Shown: positions 26,585 to 34,553 of the stretch, piece by piece
How the letters are laid out: the number at the start of each line of letters is the position of its first letter
Numbering within the stretch: the first letter of the stretch is position 1
Assembly (NCBI RefSeq): GCF_023502425.1
Contig: NZ_JAMFMA010000003.1
Location: 372,001-436,000, forward strand
Length of the DNA: 64,000 nucleotides
Direction of reading: 5' to 3'
DNA from: Flagellimonas spongiicola
GTDB taxonomy: Bacteria > Bacteroidota > Bacteroidia > Flavobacteriales > Flavobacteriaceae
Notes under the pieces: model-generated
What the model was told of the DNA's origin: nothing
Database searches by the model: none
What the model saw: the letters and a program-made list of their open reading frames with translations, nothing else
Position numbers and translations under genes: made by a program

Positions 26585-27463
26585 TCAATCAATGGAAAAG
26601 AGCTTTCCATCCTTGCTATACGCCACCCATGCAATTTCCTGTACGTTTTTAACAATATTTTCAATTTCCTTTACAGATTGAAGAAAAAATCCGGTTGCAA
26701 ATGCATCTGAATATGCAGCTTTTTTACTTGCTACCCAGATTCGGTCAAATTCTGAAACACCAGAATTTTTACCTGTCCTAGGGTCAAAAATATGATTGCC
26801 TTGATGAAAGGTTCCAGAGGCGCTCACTGCAATAGCATCCAATGTTATGGTTTTATGTTCTTCGGAGGCACTTAAGGAATGAGTCCACTTTTCACCTTCT
26901 TTCGGCGAACCTTTTGTCAATATGGTACTCTCCCCGGCACTGATGCAATAATTTTCAATTTCCATTTCATGAAGCAGAAGTGAAAGTTGATCTAATGCAT
27001 AACCCTTTCCGATACCGCCCAGATCAAAGTACATACCTGGTTGAATACAATAGAAATAAGGCTTTTCTGGATCTACGTAAAGACTGGCTTTTGATTTTTC
27101 CTCTTGGGCCTTGATCAAGGCCTTATTCATCTCGAATTCATTTAGAATACCCTCTTTGGCAGCCCGAAAAATATTCATGTGTTCCGCTACACCAATATCA
27201 AAAGTACCCTGGGTCCATTGCTGCACTTCAATTGCTTGTTTAATGATTTCCCAAGTTTCATGTTCCAAAGCCAATTGGGAATCCGCATGCAATTTGTTAA
27301 TACGACTAATATCACTGTCAGCGACAAATCGGCTAAGGAAATGTTCCAATTCATCCAAGCGTTGAAAGCAACGCTGGGTCACGTTTCGCGCATAGTTAAT
27401 ATCCACTTCGGTCATCGTAATTAGAAAACGAGTGGCCATTGCCTGGTGTTCAAAATTATGCAT
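26585..27463 (-). CDS. apbE: FAD:protein FMN transferase (ApbE family)
   Basis: ApbE enzymes attach FMN covalently to Thr or Ser of target flavoproteins such as RnfG/NqrC. The 292-residue protein has MATRFLITM at its start, TFDIGVAEHM, FDLGGIGKGYALDQL, ISAGESTILTKG, VSASGTFHQGNHIFDPRTGK and the late SDAFATGFF, a good match to the family. It has no signal peptide or lipobox, unlike many ApbE proteins, so it may act in the cytoplasm. No Nqr or Rnf genes are in the window. Confidence 0.85.
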   Translation of the reverse strand: MHNFEHQAMATRFLITMTEVDINYARNVTQRCFQRLDELEHFLSRFVADSDISRINKLHADSQLALEHETWEIIKQAIEVQQWTQGTFDIGVAEHMNIFRAAKEGILNEFEMNKALIKAQEEKSKASLYVDPEKPYFYCIQPGMYFDLGGIGKGYALDQLSLLLHEMEIENYCISAGESTILTKGSPKEGEKWTHSLSASEEHKTITLDAIAVSASGTFHQGNHIFDPRTGKNSGVSEFDRIWVASKKAAYSDAFATGFFLQSVKEIENIVKNVQEIAWVAYSKDGKLFSID

Positions 27464-27514
27464 TGGTTTTGTGCGGTTTTTTGGAGGCTAAAGGTACTTA
27501 AATCGATGTAAGGA

Positions 27515-28342
27515 TTAGTACTTAAACAAAACCGGATTCAAATGTGAATCAATGACGGAATCTATTGCTACCCCAGGACACCATGTCTTCCAATCATTGA
27601 TTTGACCATCGTTTTCAGGCTTTTTTAATAGCATGTTATTATCCATATAAATGGAAGTCATCACCTTACGAGTTCGCGTTGTAGTGTTTGGTCCGGCCCT
27701 GTGAAAAATCCATCCGGAATGAAAACTGACCTCTCCAATATCAAAAGGTTCAGAAATTTTTGGACAATCACTTACTTTGAGTTTTTCGTCAATCTGTATT
27801 TCACTTTCATCACTGATGGAAAGATCCCTTCCCGTTAGGATATTTTGACTGCCAGCTGCAAATTCCAATGGTCCCATTTCCGAAGGGACTGCTTGCAGGG
27901 GAATCCATACCGTAATGACCTTATCTGAGGACAAGGGCCAGTAATATTGATCGGCATGCCAAGGTGTTATTCCTCCGCCGCCTTCTTTAAAAAGGGCTTG
28001 GTCATGATACATGCGTACACCCTCCACCTCCATAAGGTCAGCAGCCAATTGAGCTAGTCGTTTGCAGCATACCAGTGCTTTGATGTTGTCATCCAAAGTC
28101 CAAAGATTGAATATCTGCAAAAAGGCTTTTCCATAAGTGTCACGATCCTCTAAAGGTGAGGTTTGGGTGTTTTGCTCTTTAACCTTCGCAGAAATGATGC
28201 TGTTAAAATGGGTAACTATTTCAGGAGACAAGACCTCTTTGATTTTGATAAAGGCATTTTTTCGGTAAAAATCAAGTTGAGTTTGACTTAATGTATATGA
28301 TTGGTCAAGGCTGCTGAGGTCCATCGAAATAGGTTTTACCAT
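27515..28342 (-). CDS. Phytanoyl-CoA dioxygenase (PhyH) family protein
   Basis: This is a 275-residue Fe(II)/2-oxoglutarate-dependent oxygenase. TPWHADQYYWPL provides the HxD pair (His129, Asp131), and FHRAGPNTTTRTR the distal His214 and a downstream Arg for 2-oxoglutarate. GPLEFAAGSQ is another family feature. PhyH-type enzymes hydroxylate small molecules ranging from fatty acyl-CoA to ectoine, and the substrate here is unknown. It is flanked by ApbE and a HEXXH protein gene on the same strand with gaps of about 50 bases. Confidence 0.85.
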   Translation of the reverse strand: MVKPISMDLSSLDQSYTLSQTQLDFYRKNAFIKIKEVLSPEIVTHFNSIISAKVKEQNTQTSPLEDRDTYGKAFLQIFNLWTLDDNIKALVCCKRLAQLAADLMEVEGVRMYHDQALFKEGGGGITPWHADQYYWPLSSDKVITVWIPLQAVPSEMGPLEFAAGSQNILTGRDLSISDESEIQIDEKLKVSDCPKISEPFDIGEVSFHSGWIFHRAGPNTTTRTRKVMTSIYMDNNMLLKKPENDGQINDWKTWCPGVAIDSVIDSHLNPVLFKY

Positions 28343-28399
28343 TCTAAGTTAATCAAAATGTATCTTCCGCTTAACCTGCCATTTGCAGCTCACGGGTTT

Positions 28400-29473
28400 T
28401 TAATTGGCAATAAAAGATTGCGTGGAGGCTCCTGAGGCATTTAAGGCCTTTGTATGTTTTTTGAGTAACTGCATAGCGGCTTTATTGATTTTTTTGACTC
28501 CAACAGTTTTCCATTTTGCCAACTCAATTTCCACCTCTGTTTTGAATAGTTTTTTGGATAAATCCCGAATCACAAAATAGTTGGCGATTTGATGCCCGTT
28601 TTCACTTTCGCTATTGCTGTTTTCAGAAAAAAAGGTGATCAAATTAAACAGCGTGTCTTGGGCCAGACTTAACTCGGTTAGTTTTGCCCGATATTCCAAA
28701 TCGGCGGATTTTAGATCTGGCCACAAAGGCTTGTCTGCAAAATGTCTTGCTTCATGAGCCAAATAGCTGATTCTAAAATTCTCACTGGTTAAATCATATG
28801 CTTTTTTTACGCAATAAATACCTTCTGCTTCCGTCCAGCCTCCTGGATGGTGGGCGCCTAAGGTGGCATATTCCATCCAGCCTAATGTGGCAAAATCTTC
28901 CATAAAATAAACGGGAACGTCCTGAATTTCGCCTTTGCCTAGATCTACTTGGTAAACCTTTGGAGTTTGCTTTTTCCAGACCATTAAATCAATTAGTCTG
29001 CCGTGATAGGTGACCTCTTTGGTAGTGTACATCCCTTGCTCTAGAATGTAATCCCTAAGATAAAAGCCCAAACTGTCCCGCGTAACTTTTTTACCGCGTA
29101 CGGGTGGGTAATTTTTCATTAAGAAAGGAACCACATTACCAGCCAATTCCCGTTCAAAGTTTTGGTAAGGGTCCAATAGTGATTTTCGCCAATAACTTTT
29201 GAAATACGAAATCAAGGTTTCTATTTGGGAGTTTGGAGTGCCAATGGTCTTATCTGCATCGCCCTTAAATCGTTGTTCAAATGTGGTTTTGAACTTTAGA
29301 TCTTTCGCATTTAGGCCATCTTTATTCAGAAGTTTGAATATTGGCGTTACGTTGGCATCCATACCGTAGGCATAGATTTCACTATATGGAAGCGTTGATT
29401 TTTGCTGCTGTGCCTTCCCTCCGAAAACTGAAAGGAGTAAGAAGGCACAAAGGATTTCTTTGAATTTAAACAT
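28400..29473 (-). CDS. Uncharacterised exported protein with HEXXH motif
   Basis: I do not recognise this family by name. I start it at ATG 29473 (MFKFKEILCAFLL), which gives a signal peptide ending near GGKAQ and 357 residues. AHEARHFAD at 239-247 contains HEXXH (His240, Glu241, His244), the zinc-binding signature of many metallopeptidases. Glu260 in DLEYRAKLTE, 19 residues after the motif Glu, could be a third ligand. YATLGAHHPGGWTEAEGIYC precedes it. A periplasmic or surface zinc hydrolase is plausible, but a chance HEXXH cannot be excluded. Confidence 0.65.
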   Translation of the reverse strand: MFKFKEILCAFLLLSVFGGKAQQQKSTLPYSEIYAYGMDANVTPIFKLLNKDGLNAKDLKFKTTFEQRFKGDADKTIGTPNSQIETLISYFKSYWRKSLLDPYQNFERELAGNVVPFLMKNYPPVRGKKVTRDSLGFYLRDYILEQGMYTTKEVTYHGRLIDLMVWKKQTPKVYQVDLGKGEIQDVPVYFMEDFATLGWMEYATLGAHHPGGWTEAEGIYCVKKAYDLTSENFRISYLAHEARHFADKPLWPDLKSADLEYRAKLTELSLAQDTLFNLITFFSENSNSESENGHQIANYFVIRDLSKKLFKTEVEIELAKWKTVGVKKINKAAMQLLKKHTKALNASGASTQSFIAN

Positions 29474-29536
29474 GATTACGTGATTTGATTGATTAGACAA
29501 AAATCAAGCGTATTACGTTTAGGAAATTGTACCAGA

Positions 29537-30334
29537 TTAACTATTTAGGATATTCCGGAACCGATTGGGCGAAATTCCATAGGCCATTTTGAAGGAACGG
29601 ATGAAATGGGCATCATCAAAAAATCCATTGGCATATGAAATATCCGAAATGGATTGGTGTGTAGTGGACAATAAATAGACTGCGTTATGTAATTTGGACT
29701 TGAGTTGAAACTCTCCTATGGTGAGCCCTTTTTCAGCCTTAAAGGCCCTTGCCATATAAACAGGATGCACGTGTATGCGTTCTGAAAGGGATTGCAATGA
29801 ATGAAACTGTTCAAGTTCGTTCTTAAGGATACTATCAACCTTAGGGATCCATGCCTTGGAACCACTGTCCATTTTGTAAGGACTGATTACATGCAACCAA
29901 TCCAAAATCAATTCGGTGCTTAGGTCGGCATTGTAATCGATTTTAAAGTTGAGGAGCAGTTTATACAATGAAGGGAAGGCCGTTTTATTGAAATGTATGT
30001 GGGTGTTTGGTAGTTTTACTTCCCAATCCAAGCGTTGTTGCCAATCTTTTTTGAACTCGATATTGAAGCAAGTTGCTGAATCTTCCAGAAAGGTGTTTTG
30101 ATGGCACCAAGAAGTGGGACGAAACAATACATCCGAAGGCTGAACCAAGGTATTCGAACCATCACTATGCTCTAAATAGCTGCCAGAAGTAAGTACACTT
30201 ATATAGCTGTTGTCATGGTAATGGTCTTCCAAGACACTTTCTGGGGAATAGGCCGTTAAACTTAGTTTAAAGAAGTCGTTTTCCCGTGCATCCAGATATT
30301 CGCCAAAATAAGTACCTTCCTTTAGGTTGCGCAT
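29537..30334 (-). CDS. AraC-family transcriptional regulator
   Basis: This is a 265-residue regulator. The N-terminal half is a cupin-like sensing domain (DHYHDNSYISVLTSGSYLEH). The C-terminal half has the two AraC helix-turn-helix units: VHPVYMARAFKAEKGLTIGE, and SISDISYANGFFDDAHFIRS followed by GISPNRFRN. The arrangement resembles AraC proteins that sense small effectors. The target is unknown; it lies 36 bases upstream of the HEXXH protein gene's long-start position, so it could be co-transcribed with that gene. Confidence 0.9.
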   Translation of the reverse strand: MRNLKEGTYFGEYLDARENDFFKLSLTAYSPESVLEDHYHDNSYISVLTSGSYLEHSDGSNTLVQPSDVLFRPTSWCHQNTFLEDSATCFNIEFKKDWQQRLDWEVKLPNTHIHFNKTAFPSLYKLLLNFKIDYNADLSTELILDWLHVISPYKMDSGSKAWIPKVDSILKNELEQFHSLQSLSERIHVHPVYMARAFKAEKGLTIGEFQLKSKLHNAVYLLSTTHQSISDISYANGFFDDAHFIRSFKMAYGISPNRFRNILNS

Positions 30335-30414
30335 GCCAAAAGTCTCAGTTGATCTCTATTAAAAGTAGCCAAGTGCTTCATTTTGTTACAAATTACACCT
30401 TGTGATTTACATGG

Positions 30415-31131
30415 CTATACTTCCTGCACATAAAAAAACGCCTCCCTAGAATTATCGGTTAACAGAATTCTATCACCTTCATCAGACACCAAGGTGCCTC
30501 CTAGATTCAAGATTTTATCTCGTGTTTTGGAAAGGTCTTCCACCCCAAAGCTGCAGACCCAGTATTCATATTTACCCTTAAAATCGTTGGGGATTTCCAT
30601 AAGGTCCGCAATATGGTCTCCATTATGGGTTTGGATGTTGTAGGTGTCGTTACCGCGATTTACGAAATCCCAATTAAAGATTCCTTCGTAAAAAGGAATT
30701 ACGTTGGCTGCATTGGATACGTGGAGTTCGTTCCAAATGAGAGTGTTGGCCTCGTTTTGGGTACGGGTGTGGGTAAGGTTTTCGCCTTCGTACACGGTAA
30801 ATCCCGACCCTTGGGGGTCACGAATCAATGCTACGTTGCCCAATACACTCTCATCTACCATTTCAATGATCCCGCCCAGCTTCTTTGCTTTGTCCACTGT
30901 CTGGTCTACACTGCTCACCTGAATATAGGACATCCAAAAATGGGGCATGCGCATTTGTTTGAACTTTTCTGGGGTTTCGTACAGCCCACAAATCTCTTTA
31001 TTGCCCTTGTAGGCCGAGTAGTAGCCATCCGATTCATAATAGGTCCACCCAAAAACAGTTTCGTAAAAGACCATGGTCTCTTTGGGAGTGTATGTAGAAA
31101 GGTCGGCGAATATAAAATTGTTCGGTTTCAT
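30415..31131 (-). CDS. VOC-family (glyoxalase/dioxygenase fold) protein
   Basis: I start it at ATG 31131 (MKPNNFIFADLST), 238 residues, because the longer frame to 31164 runs into the upstream gene's end. Two VOC modules are visible, each opening with a short strand and a helix ending in a Trp: VFYETVFGWTYYES and IPFYEGIFNWDFVNR. Similar bimodular proteins (CFP30B or antibiotic-resistance-type VOC) bind small hydrophobic molecules or metals. No enzyme class can be fixed. It follows the sterol desaturase gene by 14 bases, probably in one transcript. Confidence 0.82.
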   Translation of the reverse strand: MKPNNFIFADLSTYTPKETMVFYETVFGWTYYESDGYYSAYKGNKEICGLYETPEKFKQMRMPHFWMSYIQVSSVDQTVDKAKKLGGIIEMVDESVLGNVALIRDPQGSGFTVYEGENLTHTRTQNEANTLIWNELHVSNAANVIPFYEGIFNWDFVNRGNDTYNIQTHNGDHIADLMEIPNDFKGKYEYWVCSFGVEDLSKTRDKILNLGGTLVSDEGDRILLTDNSREAFFYVQEV

Positions 31132-31145
31132 ATGCTTAAAAATAC

Positions 31146-32027
31146 TTATTGTTTGGGCATCCAATCCGGAGGTTTTACAAAGGCTAGTAACTTATTGGAA
31201 AAGCCTTTGATTTCCCCTAGTTTTTTCACAAAGCGACTTATACCATGGAAGAACACTACAATAGGGTTGACACTGTTTATGGGTTGCGAAATACCATAGA
31301 CCACCTTTTCTTTTTCGGGCTCAAAAGTGCCCAGCATACGATCCCAGATAATCAAAATTCCGGCATAGTTCTTATCCCAATACTGCCGGTTGGAGCCGTG
31401 GTGCACCCGGTGGTGCGAAGGTGTATTAAAGATAAACTCAATGGGTTTGGTGAGTTTGCCAATGATCTCCGTATGCAATAAGGTCTGAAAGACCTGTACA
31501 AATACTTCGGACAGCAGTACCAGAATAGGATCAAAGCCCAGCATAACTATGGGTAGCGAAAACACAATGGGCATAATGGCATCCAGCGGCCCAAAGCGGT
31601 ACGCAACCGACATATTAAAGTGGGGCGAGCTATGGTGTACCGTATGTGTGGCCCACCCAATACCTATCCGGTGCATGGTACGATGTTCCCAGTAATAGGC
31701 AAAATCGGCCAGGAGCACACAGCAAATGATCGTGGCCCAATTGAGCTCCAAATGCGGTAGGCTGATGTTGTTGTAGACCCAATAATACACCTTGGTGATG
31801 GCTAGGATGCCCAGGATGATCTCAATTAAAAAGAAGCCACCAAAGGTGAGGATGTTGGCGATACTGTCCAATACCAGATCCTTGCTCAGGCGTTTGAGGT
31901 AGGCATAACGAATGAGCTCCAGTATAAAAAAGGGTATGATGATATAGAACAGACTCAGGTCGTTGAAAATGTAAAACCAATAGTTTACATCCAACCATTC
32001 CAGTTTTTTTGCTAAAAATTCAATCAT
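31146..32027 (-). CDS. Sterol desaturase / fatty acid hydroxylase family membrane protein
   Basis: This is a 293-residue integral membrane di-iron oxygenase-type protein. The histidine boxes are HRTMH, HTVHHSSPHFN and HHRVHHG, matching the fatty acid hydroxylase superfamily. Four to five hydrophobic segments surround them. Such proteins in Bacteroidota hydroxylate lipids, and some resemble ornithine-lipid or alkylglycerol enzymes. The substrate cannot be told. The neighbouring genes, VOC downstream and a small membrane-anchored protein upstream, are tightly spaced (14 and 1 bases). Its DNA looks richer in G and C than most neighbours, by eye. Confidence 0.87.
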   Translation of the reverse strand: MIEFLAKKLEWLDVNYWFYIFNDLSLFYIIIPFFILELIRYAYLKRLSKDLVLDSIANILTFGGFFLIEIILGILAITKVYYWVYNNISLPHLELNWATIICCVLLADFAYYWEHRTMHRIGIGWATHTVHHSSPHFNMSVAYRFGPLDAIMPIVFSLPIVMLGFDPILVLLSEVFVQVFQTLLHTEIIGKLTKPIEFIFNTPSHHRVHHGSNRQYWDKNYAGILIIWDRMLGTFEPEKEKVVYGISQPINSVNPIVVFFHGISRFVKKLGEIKGFSNKLLAFVKPPDWMPKQ

Positions 32028-32028
32028 G

Positions 32029-32562
32029 TTAGTGTCTTTTCCAGGTTTCTACATCGGCGTAGCCGTAGTAGTCATAACTTAGGTTAAAGGTATTTTCATT
32101 TACTCTGGCGATCTTACAGGCCACTTCGTATTGCTTACCCTCGTAGGTAATGGTGTAAATGCCCTTGCCTTTGCGACCATTGAATTTGGTTACGGTAAGG
32201 ACCTTGTCACCCTCGGCATTTACGGCATAGCCCATCTGATCTACGTATTGATGTAAGTAGGCATTGAAGGTCTTATCCTCCTTTTTGATATCGTAGATGA
32301 TCGCGCCATTGTAATCCTCCGTTTTATAGCTCACCTGCCATTTGTCGATGAGAAAATCTGTTTCTGGATCATTGGCTGATGTTGCCGTTGGTGTTTCCGA
32401 AGGAGTTGCGGCTTCCGATTCTTCTACAGGAGCACTGTTGGTTTCCTGCGTAGGAACGGGGTTGTCGTCTGATATTTCCACACCAAATGAGAACAGGTGT
32501 GCCAGTCCGGCTAGGAAAATGATAATCCCCAAACTCCTAAAAACTAAGGTTGAATTTTTCAT
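32029..32562 (-). CDS. Hypothetical membrane-anchored protein
   Basis: I start it at ATG 32562 (MKNSTLVFRS), 177 residues. It has one N-terminal hydrophobic segment (LGIIIFLAGLAHLFSFGV), then a low-complexity linker rich in Pro, Thr, Ser, Glu and Ala (about 30-70), and a C-terminal domain rich in Tyr and beta-prone residues (YDIKKEDKTFNAYLHQYVD, FNLSYDYYGYADVETW). I do not recognise the C-terminal domain. It is one base from the sterol desaturase gene, so they are co-transcribed and may share a membrane-related job. Confidence 0.7.
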   Translation of the reverse strand: MKNSTLVFRSLGIIIFLAGLAHLFSFGVEISDDNPVPTQETNSAPVEESEAATPSETPTATSANDPETDFLIDKWQVSYKTEDYNGAIIYDIKKEDKTFNAYLHQYVDQMGYAVNAEGDKVLTVTKFNGRKGKGIYTITYEGKQYEVACKIARVNENTFNLSYDYYGYADVETWKRH

Positions 32563-32626
32563 ATCTGATTGTTTTGGACAAAAGTAGGAGGGCAAAATTT
32601 GTGTTCTTTTGATCTATATCAAAAAA

Positions 32627-33190
32627 TCACTTTTGGGCGCGAATACGGCTCAAAGTCTCTTGGGTAACACCTAAAAAAGAGGCAATAAGCCCCAATTTTA
32701 CCCGAAGCTCCAATTGGGGGAAGCTCTGCTTGAGCAATAAGTACTTTTCCTTGGCGGATAAAAAGGACCACCCTTTGGAGAACTCGTCCAAAAAGGCCAG
32801 CATTTCTTCGGCCAGCAAACGGGCAAAGTTGCCAAAGGCCGGGTAATCCGCAATTAGTTTTTGATAATTGGAATAACTGATACGGTACAGTACGCAGTCC
32901 TCCAGACATTCCACCTCCTCAAAACTGGGCTTTTGTGCATAAAAACTGTACCAAGCGGTAACAAATTGGTTTTCCGTGTAGAACCACGAAGTAATTTGCT
33001 TGCCATTATGGTAATGATAAGTGTGTACCGCCCCTTTTTCTATAAAATAAAGATGTCCAGCCTTGTTGTTTTCCAATAGTACTTTCTCGCCTTTTTGGGC
33101 CTTCACCACCTCAAAACTGGATTGGATGGCCTCTTTAAGCGGTACGCTTACATAAGCACGGGTGGCGATGGACTGTAAGAGGTTTTGCAC
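32627..33190 (-). CDS. Crp/Fnr-family transcriptional regulator
   Basis: This is a 187-residue protein with a cyclic-nucleotide-binding-like beta roll (EKVLLENNKAGHLYFIEKGA, HNGKQITSWFYTENQF) and a C-terminal helix-turn-helix with LGLIASFLGVTQETLSRIRA. The pattern is typical of the short Crp/Fnr regulators of Bacteroidota. The roll shows no obvious cAMP-binding arginine motif and no Fnr-type Cys cluster. It sits just upstream of the VOC-desaturase genes on the same strand and may control them. Confidence 0.85.
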   Translation of the reverse strand: MQNLLQSIATRAYVSVPLKEAIQSSFEVVKAQKGEKVLLENNKAGHLYFIEKGAVHTYHYHNGKQITSWFYTENQFVTAWYSFYAQKPSFEEVECLEDCVLYRISYSNYQKLIADYPAFGNFARLLAEEMLAFLDEFSKGWSFLSAKEKYLLLKQSFPQLELRVKLGLIASFLGVTQETLSRIRAQK

Positions 33191-33272
33191 TTTATGGGTT
33201 AGAATGGTGAAGCGTTAAAGATAACTAAAGTGGAAATGTCCCAGATGTAATTTGTTAACCAATCAAGGTGAA

Positions 33273-33857
33273 TTAACGCCACATTTTATCATATAATTTT
33301 GGACAGATACCTTTCATTGTTTCGGGTTTCTCTTCTGACCAATTGAATTCAAATTGAGGGTAGTTTCCTTCTCCAAACTGAAAATCCTCGGAAATATAAT
33401 CGTAAAGTTCTTTTCCGGTTTTTTGACTAAATGCTTCTAGGGCGACATACCAAAATGATTCAAAATCGTAAATATCGATGCTTTCGTCATATTGAGAAAT
33501 TAAGGTGTCTGGATTCTCTTTAGCCGAATAGTAAACATCTTTACCTCTGGAAATAACCCAATTTCTAAAATACTCGAATCCGTCGTCGGAACAACCTCCA
33601 TTCATTATGTAGCCCGCACACCACATTTCTGAGTTATAGGTGTCGTAAAGTAGTTTATCCGTTCTTAATCTAAATCCAATAATCTCTTTTGGGGATAATC
33701 GTTGAATTTCCTTTATAAGAAACCTTTCTTGATCATCTTGATTGTTGGTTTTTTGAAGAGATAAGTCTACAATATTCCAAAAAACTTCTTCATTCAATAA
33801 TTCACTTGTTGCTTGAATCTGTGAACTATTGCCGAATAGTTTATCAAAAAATCCCAT
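33273..33857 (-). CDS. DUF4240 domain-containing protein
   Basis: I start it at ATG 33857 (MGFFDKLFGNSSQ); the longer frame adds a stretch that looks like noncoding AT-rich sequence. The 194-residue protein has the DUF4240 pattern FWNIVDLS, LIKEIQRLSPKEIIGF, LWDAAYIMNGGCS-like MWCAGYIMNGGCSDDGFEYF and RNWVISRGKDVYYSAKENPD. Its role is unknown. Members occur in scattered accessory loci. The base composition is more AT-rich than the flanking conserved genes. It lies 81 bases after the XRE repressor gene and may be under its control. Confidence 0.85.
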   Translation of the reverse strand: MGFFDKLFGNSSQIQATSELLNEEVFWNIVDLSLQKTNNQDDQERFLIKEIQRLSPKEIIGFRLRTDKLLYDTYNSEMWCAGYIMNGGCSDDGFEYFRNWVISRGKDVYYSAKENPDTLISQYDESIDIYDFESFWYVALEAFSQKTGKELYDYISEDFQFGEGNYPQFEFNWSEEKPETMKGICPKLYDKMWR

Positions 33858-33938
33858 AGTGTAGTTTTGGTTAGAGTTAAAATGGATTGCAATTGTAGTG
33901 ATGAATACATACAGAAAAAAACCAGTCCTAAGCATATA

Positions 33939-34157
33939 TTAGAAGTCAAATAGTTTTTTGAGCTCAATATCAAGGGCATTTGCAATGGTGTATAGCGTAT
34001 ACGTGTTCGCAGAAACCTTATGATTTTCTATAAGTTCGATGTGTTGTTTGTCTTTGTTGCATAGTCTGCCCAGCTCAGCTTGAGAAATACCTTTTTCTTT
34101 CCTCAATTGTTTGATTCGAGCGCCTATTTTTTTTGATAATTCCTGTTTCGACAACAT
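33939..34157 (-). CDS. XRE-family helix-turn-helix regulator
   Basis: This is a 72-residue single-domain DNA-binding protein. GARIKQLRKEKGISQAELGR and KDKQHIELIENHKVSANTY form the lambda-repressor-like helix-turn-helix, ending ALDIELKKLFDF. It faces a small divergent gene across 105 bases containing two palindromes, so it is probably an autoregulatory repressor. Together with the small gene and the DUF4240 gene it forms a compact accessory unit. Confidence 0.93.
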   Translation of the reverse strand: MLSKQELSKKIGARIKQLRKEKGISQAELGRLCNKDKQHIELIENHKVSANTYTLYTIANALDIELKKLFDF

Positions 34158-34205
34158 CTAAAAGTTCCTAGCAAAACAAATTTGGATAGATTAAGTCGAT
34201 ACAGG

Positions 34206-34223
34206 GTCATAACAAATTATGAC
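34206..34223. promoter_or_regulatory. Operator-like palindrome 1 (XRE locus)
   Basis: GTCATAACAAATTATGAC: perfect seven-base arms, GTCATAA and TTATGAC, around a four-base spacer. It lies between the divergent XRE gene and the small gene, upstream of the -7 box at 34241. The spacing between palindrome starts, 44 bases (about four helical turns), suits cooperative binding of repressor dimers. Confidence 0.65.
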
Positions 34224-34240
34224 TTTTGACGATAAAACGA

Positions 34241-34248
34241 TATATTTG
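34241..34248 (+). promoter_or_regulatory. Putative -7 element for the small divergent gene
   Basis: TATATTTG matches TAnnTTTG. It lies between the two palindromes, so a repressor bound to either would block it. Transcription would start near 34255, inside palindrome 2. Confidence 0.5.
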
Positions 34249-34249
34249 G

Positions 34250-34267
34250 GTCATATTATATTATGAC
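34250..34267. promoter_or_regulatory. Operator-like palindrome 2 (XRE locus)
   Basis: GTCATATTATATTATGAC shares the outer GTCATA...TATGAC arms with palindrome 1 and is symmetric except at the centre-flanking pair. It covers the first ATG (34263) of the small gene and the expected transcription start. Confidence 0.62.
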
Positions 34268-34472
34268 GATGAAGAATTCTGATAAAATAAACTTGACCGA
34301 AGAATTAACCGATTTGATTGAAGATGGTTATGGCGGCTCCGCTGAATTCACCAAAATTTTAGATCTTGGAATAGAAATGCTCTTTTATGTGGAAGAAGAA
34401 GCCTTTACCCAACGGGAAATTCAACAAGTGGTAACCGCCTTAAGAGGAATTATTGGAGTTTTGAGGGGGTGA
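34263..34472 (+). CDS. Small acidic hypothetical protein
   Basis: This is a 69-residue protein, or 67 if translation starts at the second ATG (34269), just past palindrome 2. It is acidic, mostly helical, with LTEELTDLIEDGYGG and FYVEEEAFTQREIQQVVTAL. I recognise no family. It is divergent from the XRE repressor gene and has a good -7 box plus two operator-like palindromes, which supports it being a real regulated gene. A role as an antirepressor, toxin-antitoxin partner or other switch component is possible but unsupported. Confidence 0.6.
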   Translation: MTMKNSDKINLTEELTDLIEDGYGGSAEFTKILDLGIEMLFYVEEEAFTQREIQQVVTALRGIIGVLRG

Positions 34473-34553
34473 ATAGGAGAAATGGCAAGTAGTCATTGAT
34501 TCGGTTGGCTTTTTAGCTCGCTAATAATTCTAATTGTTCTTTTAATTGATTGT

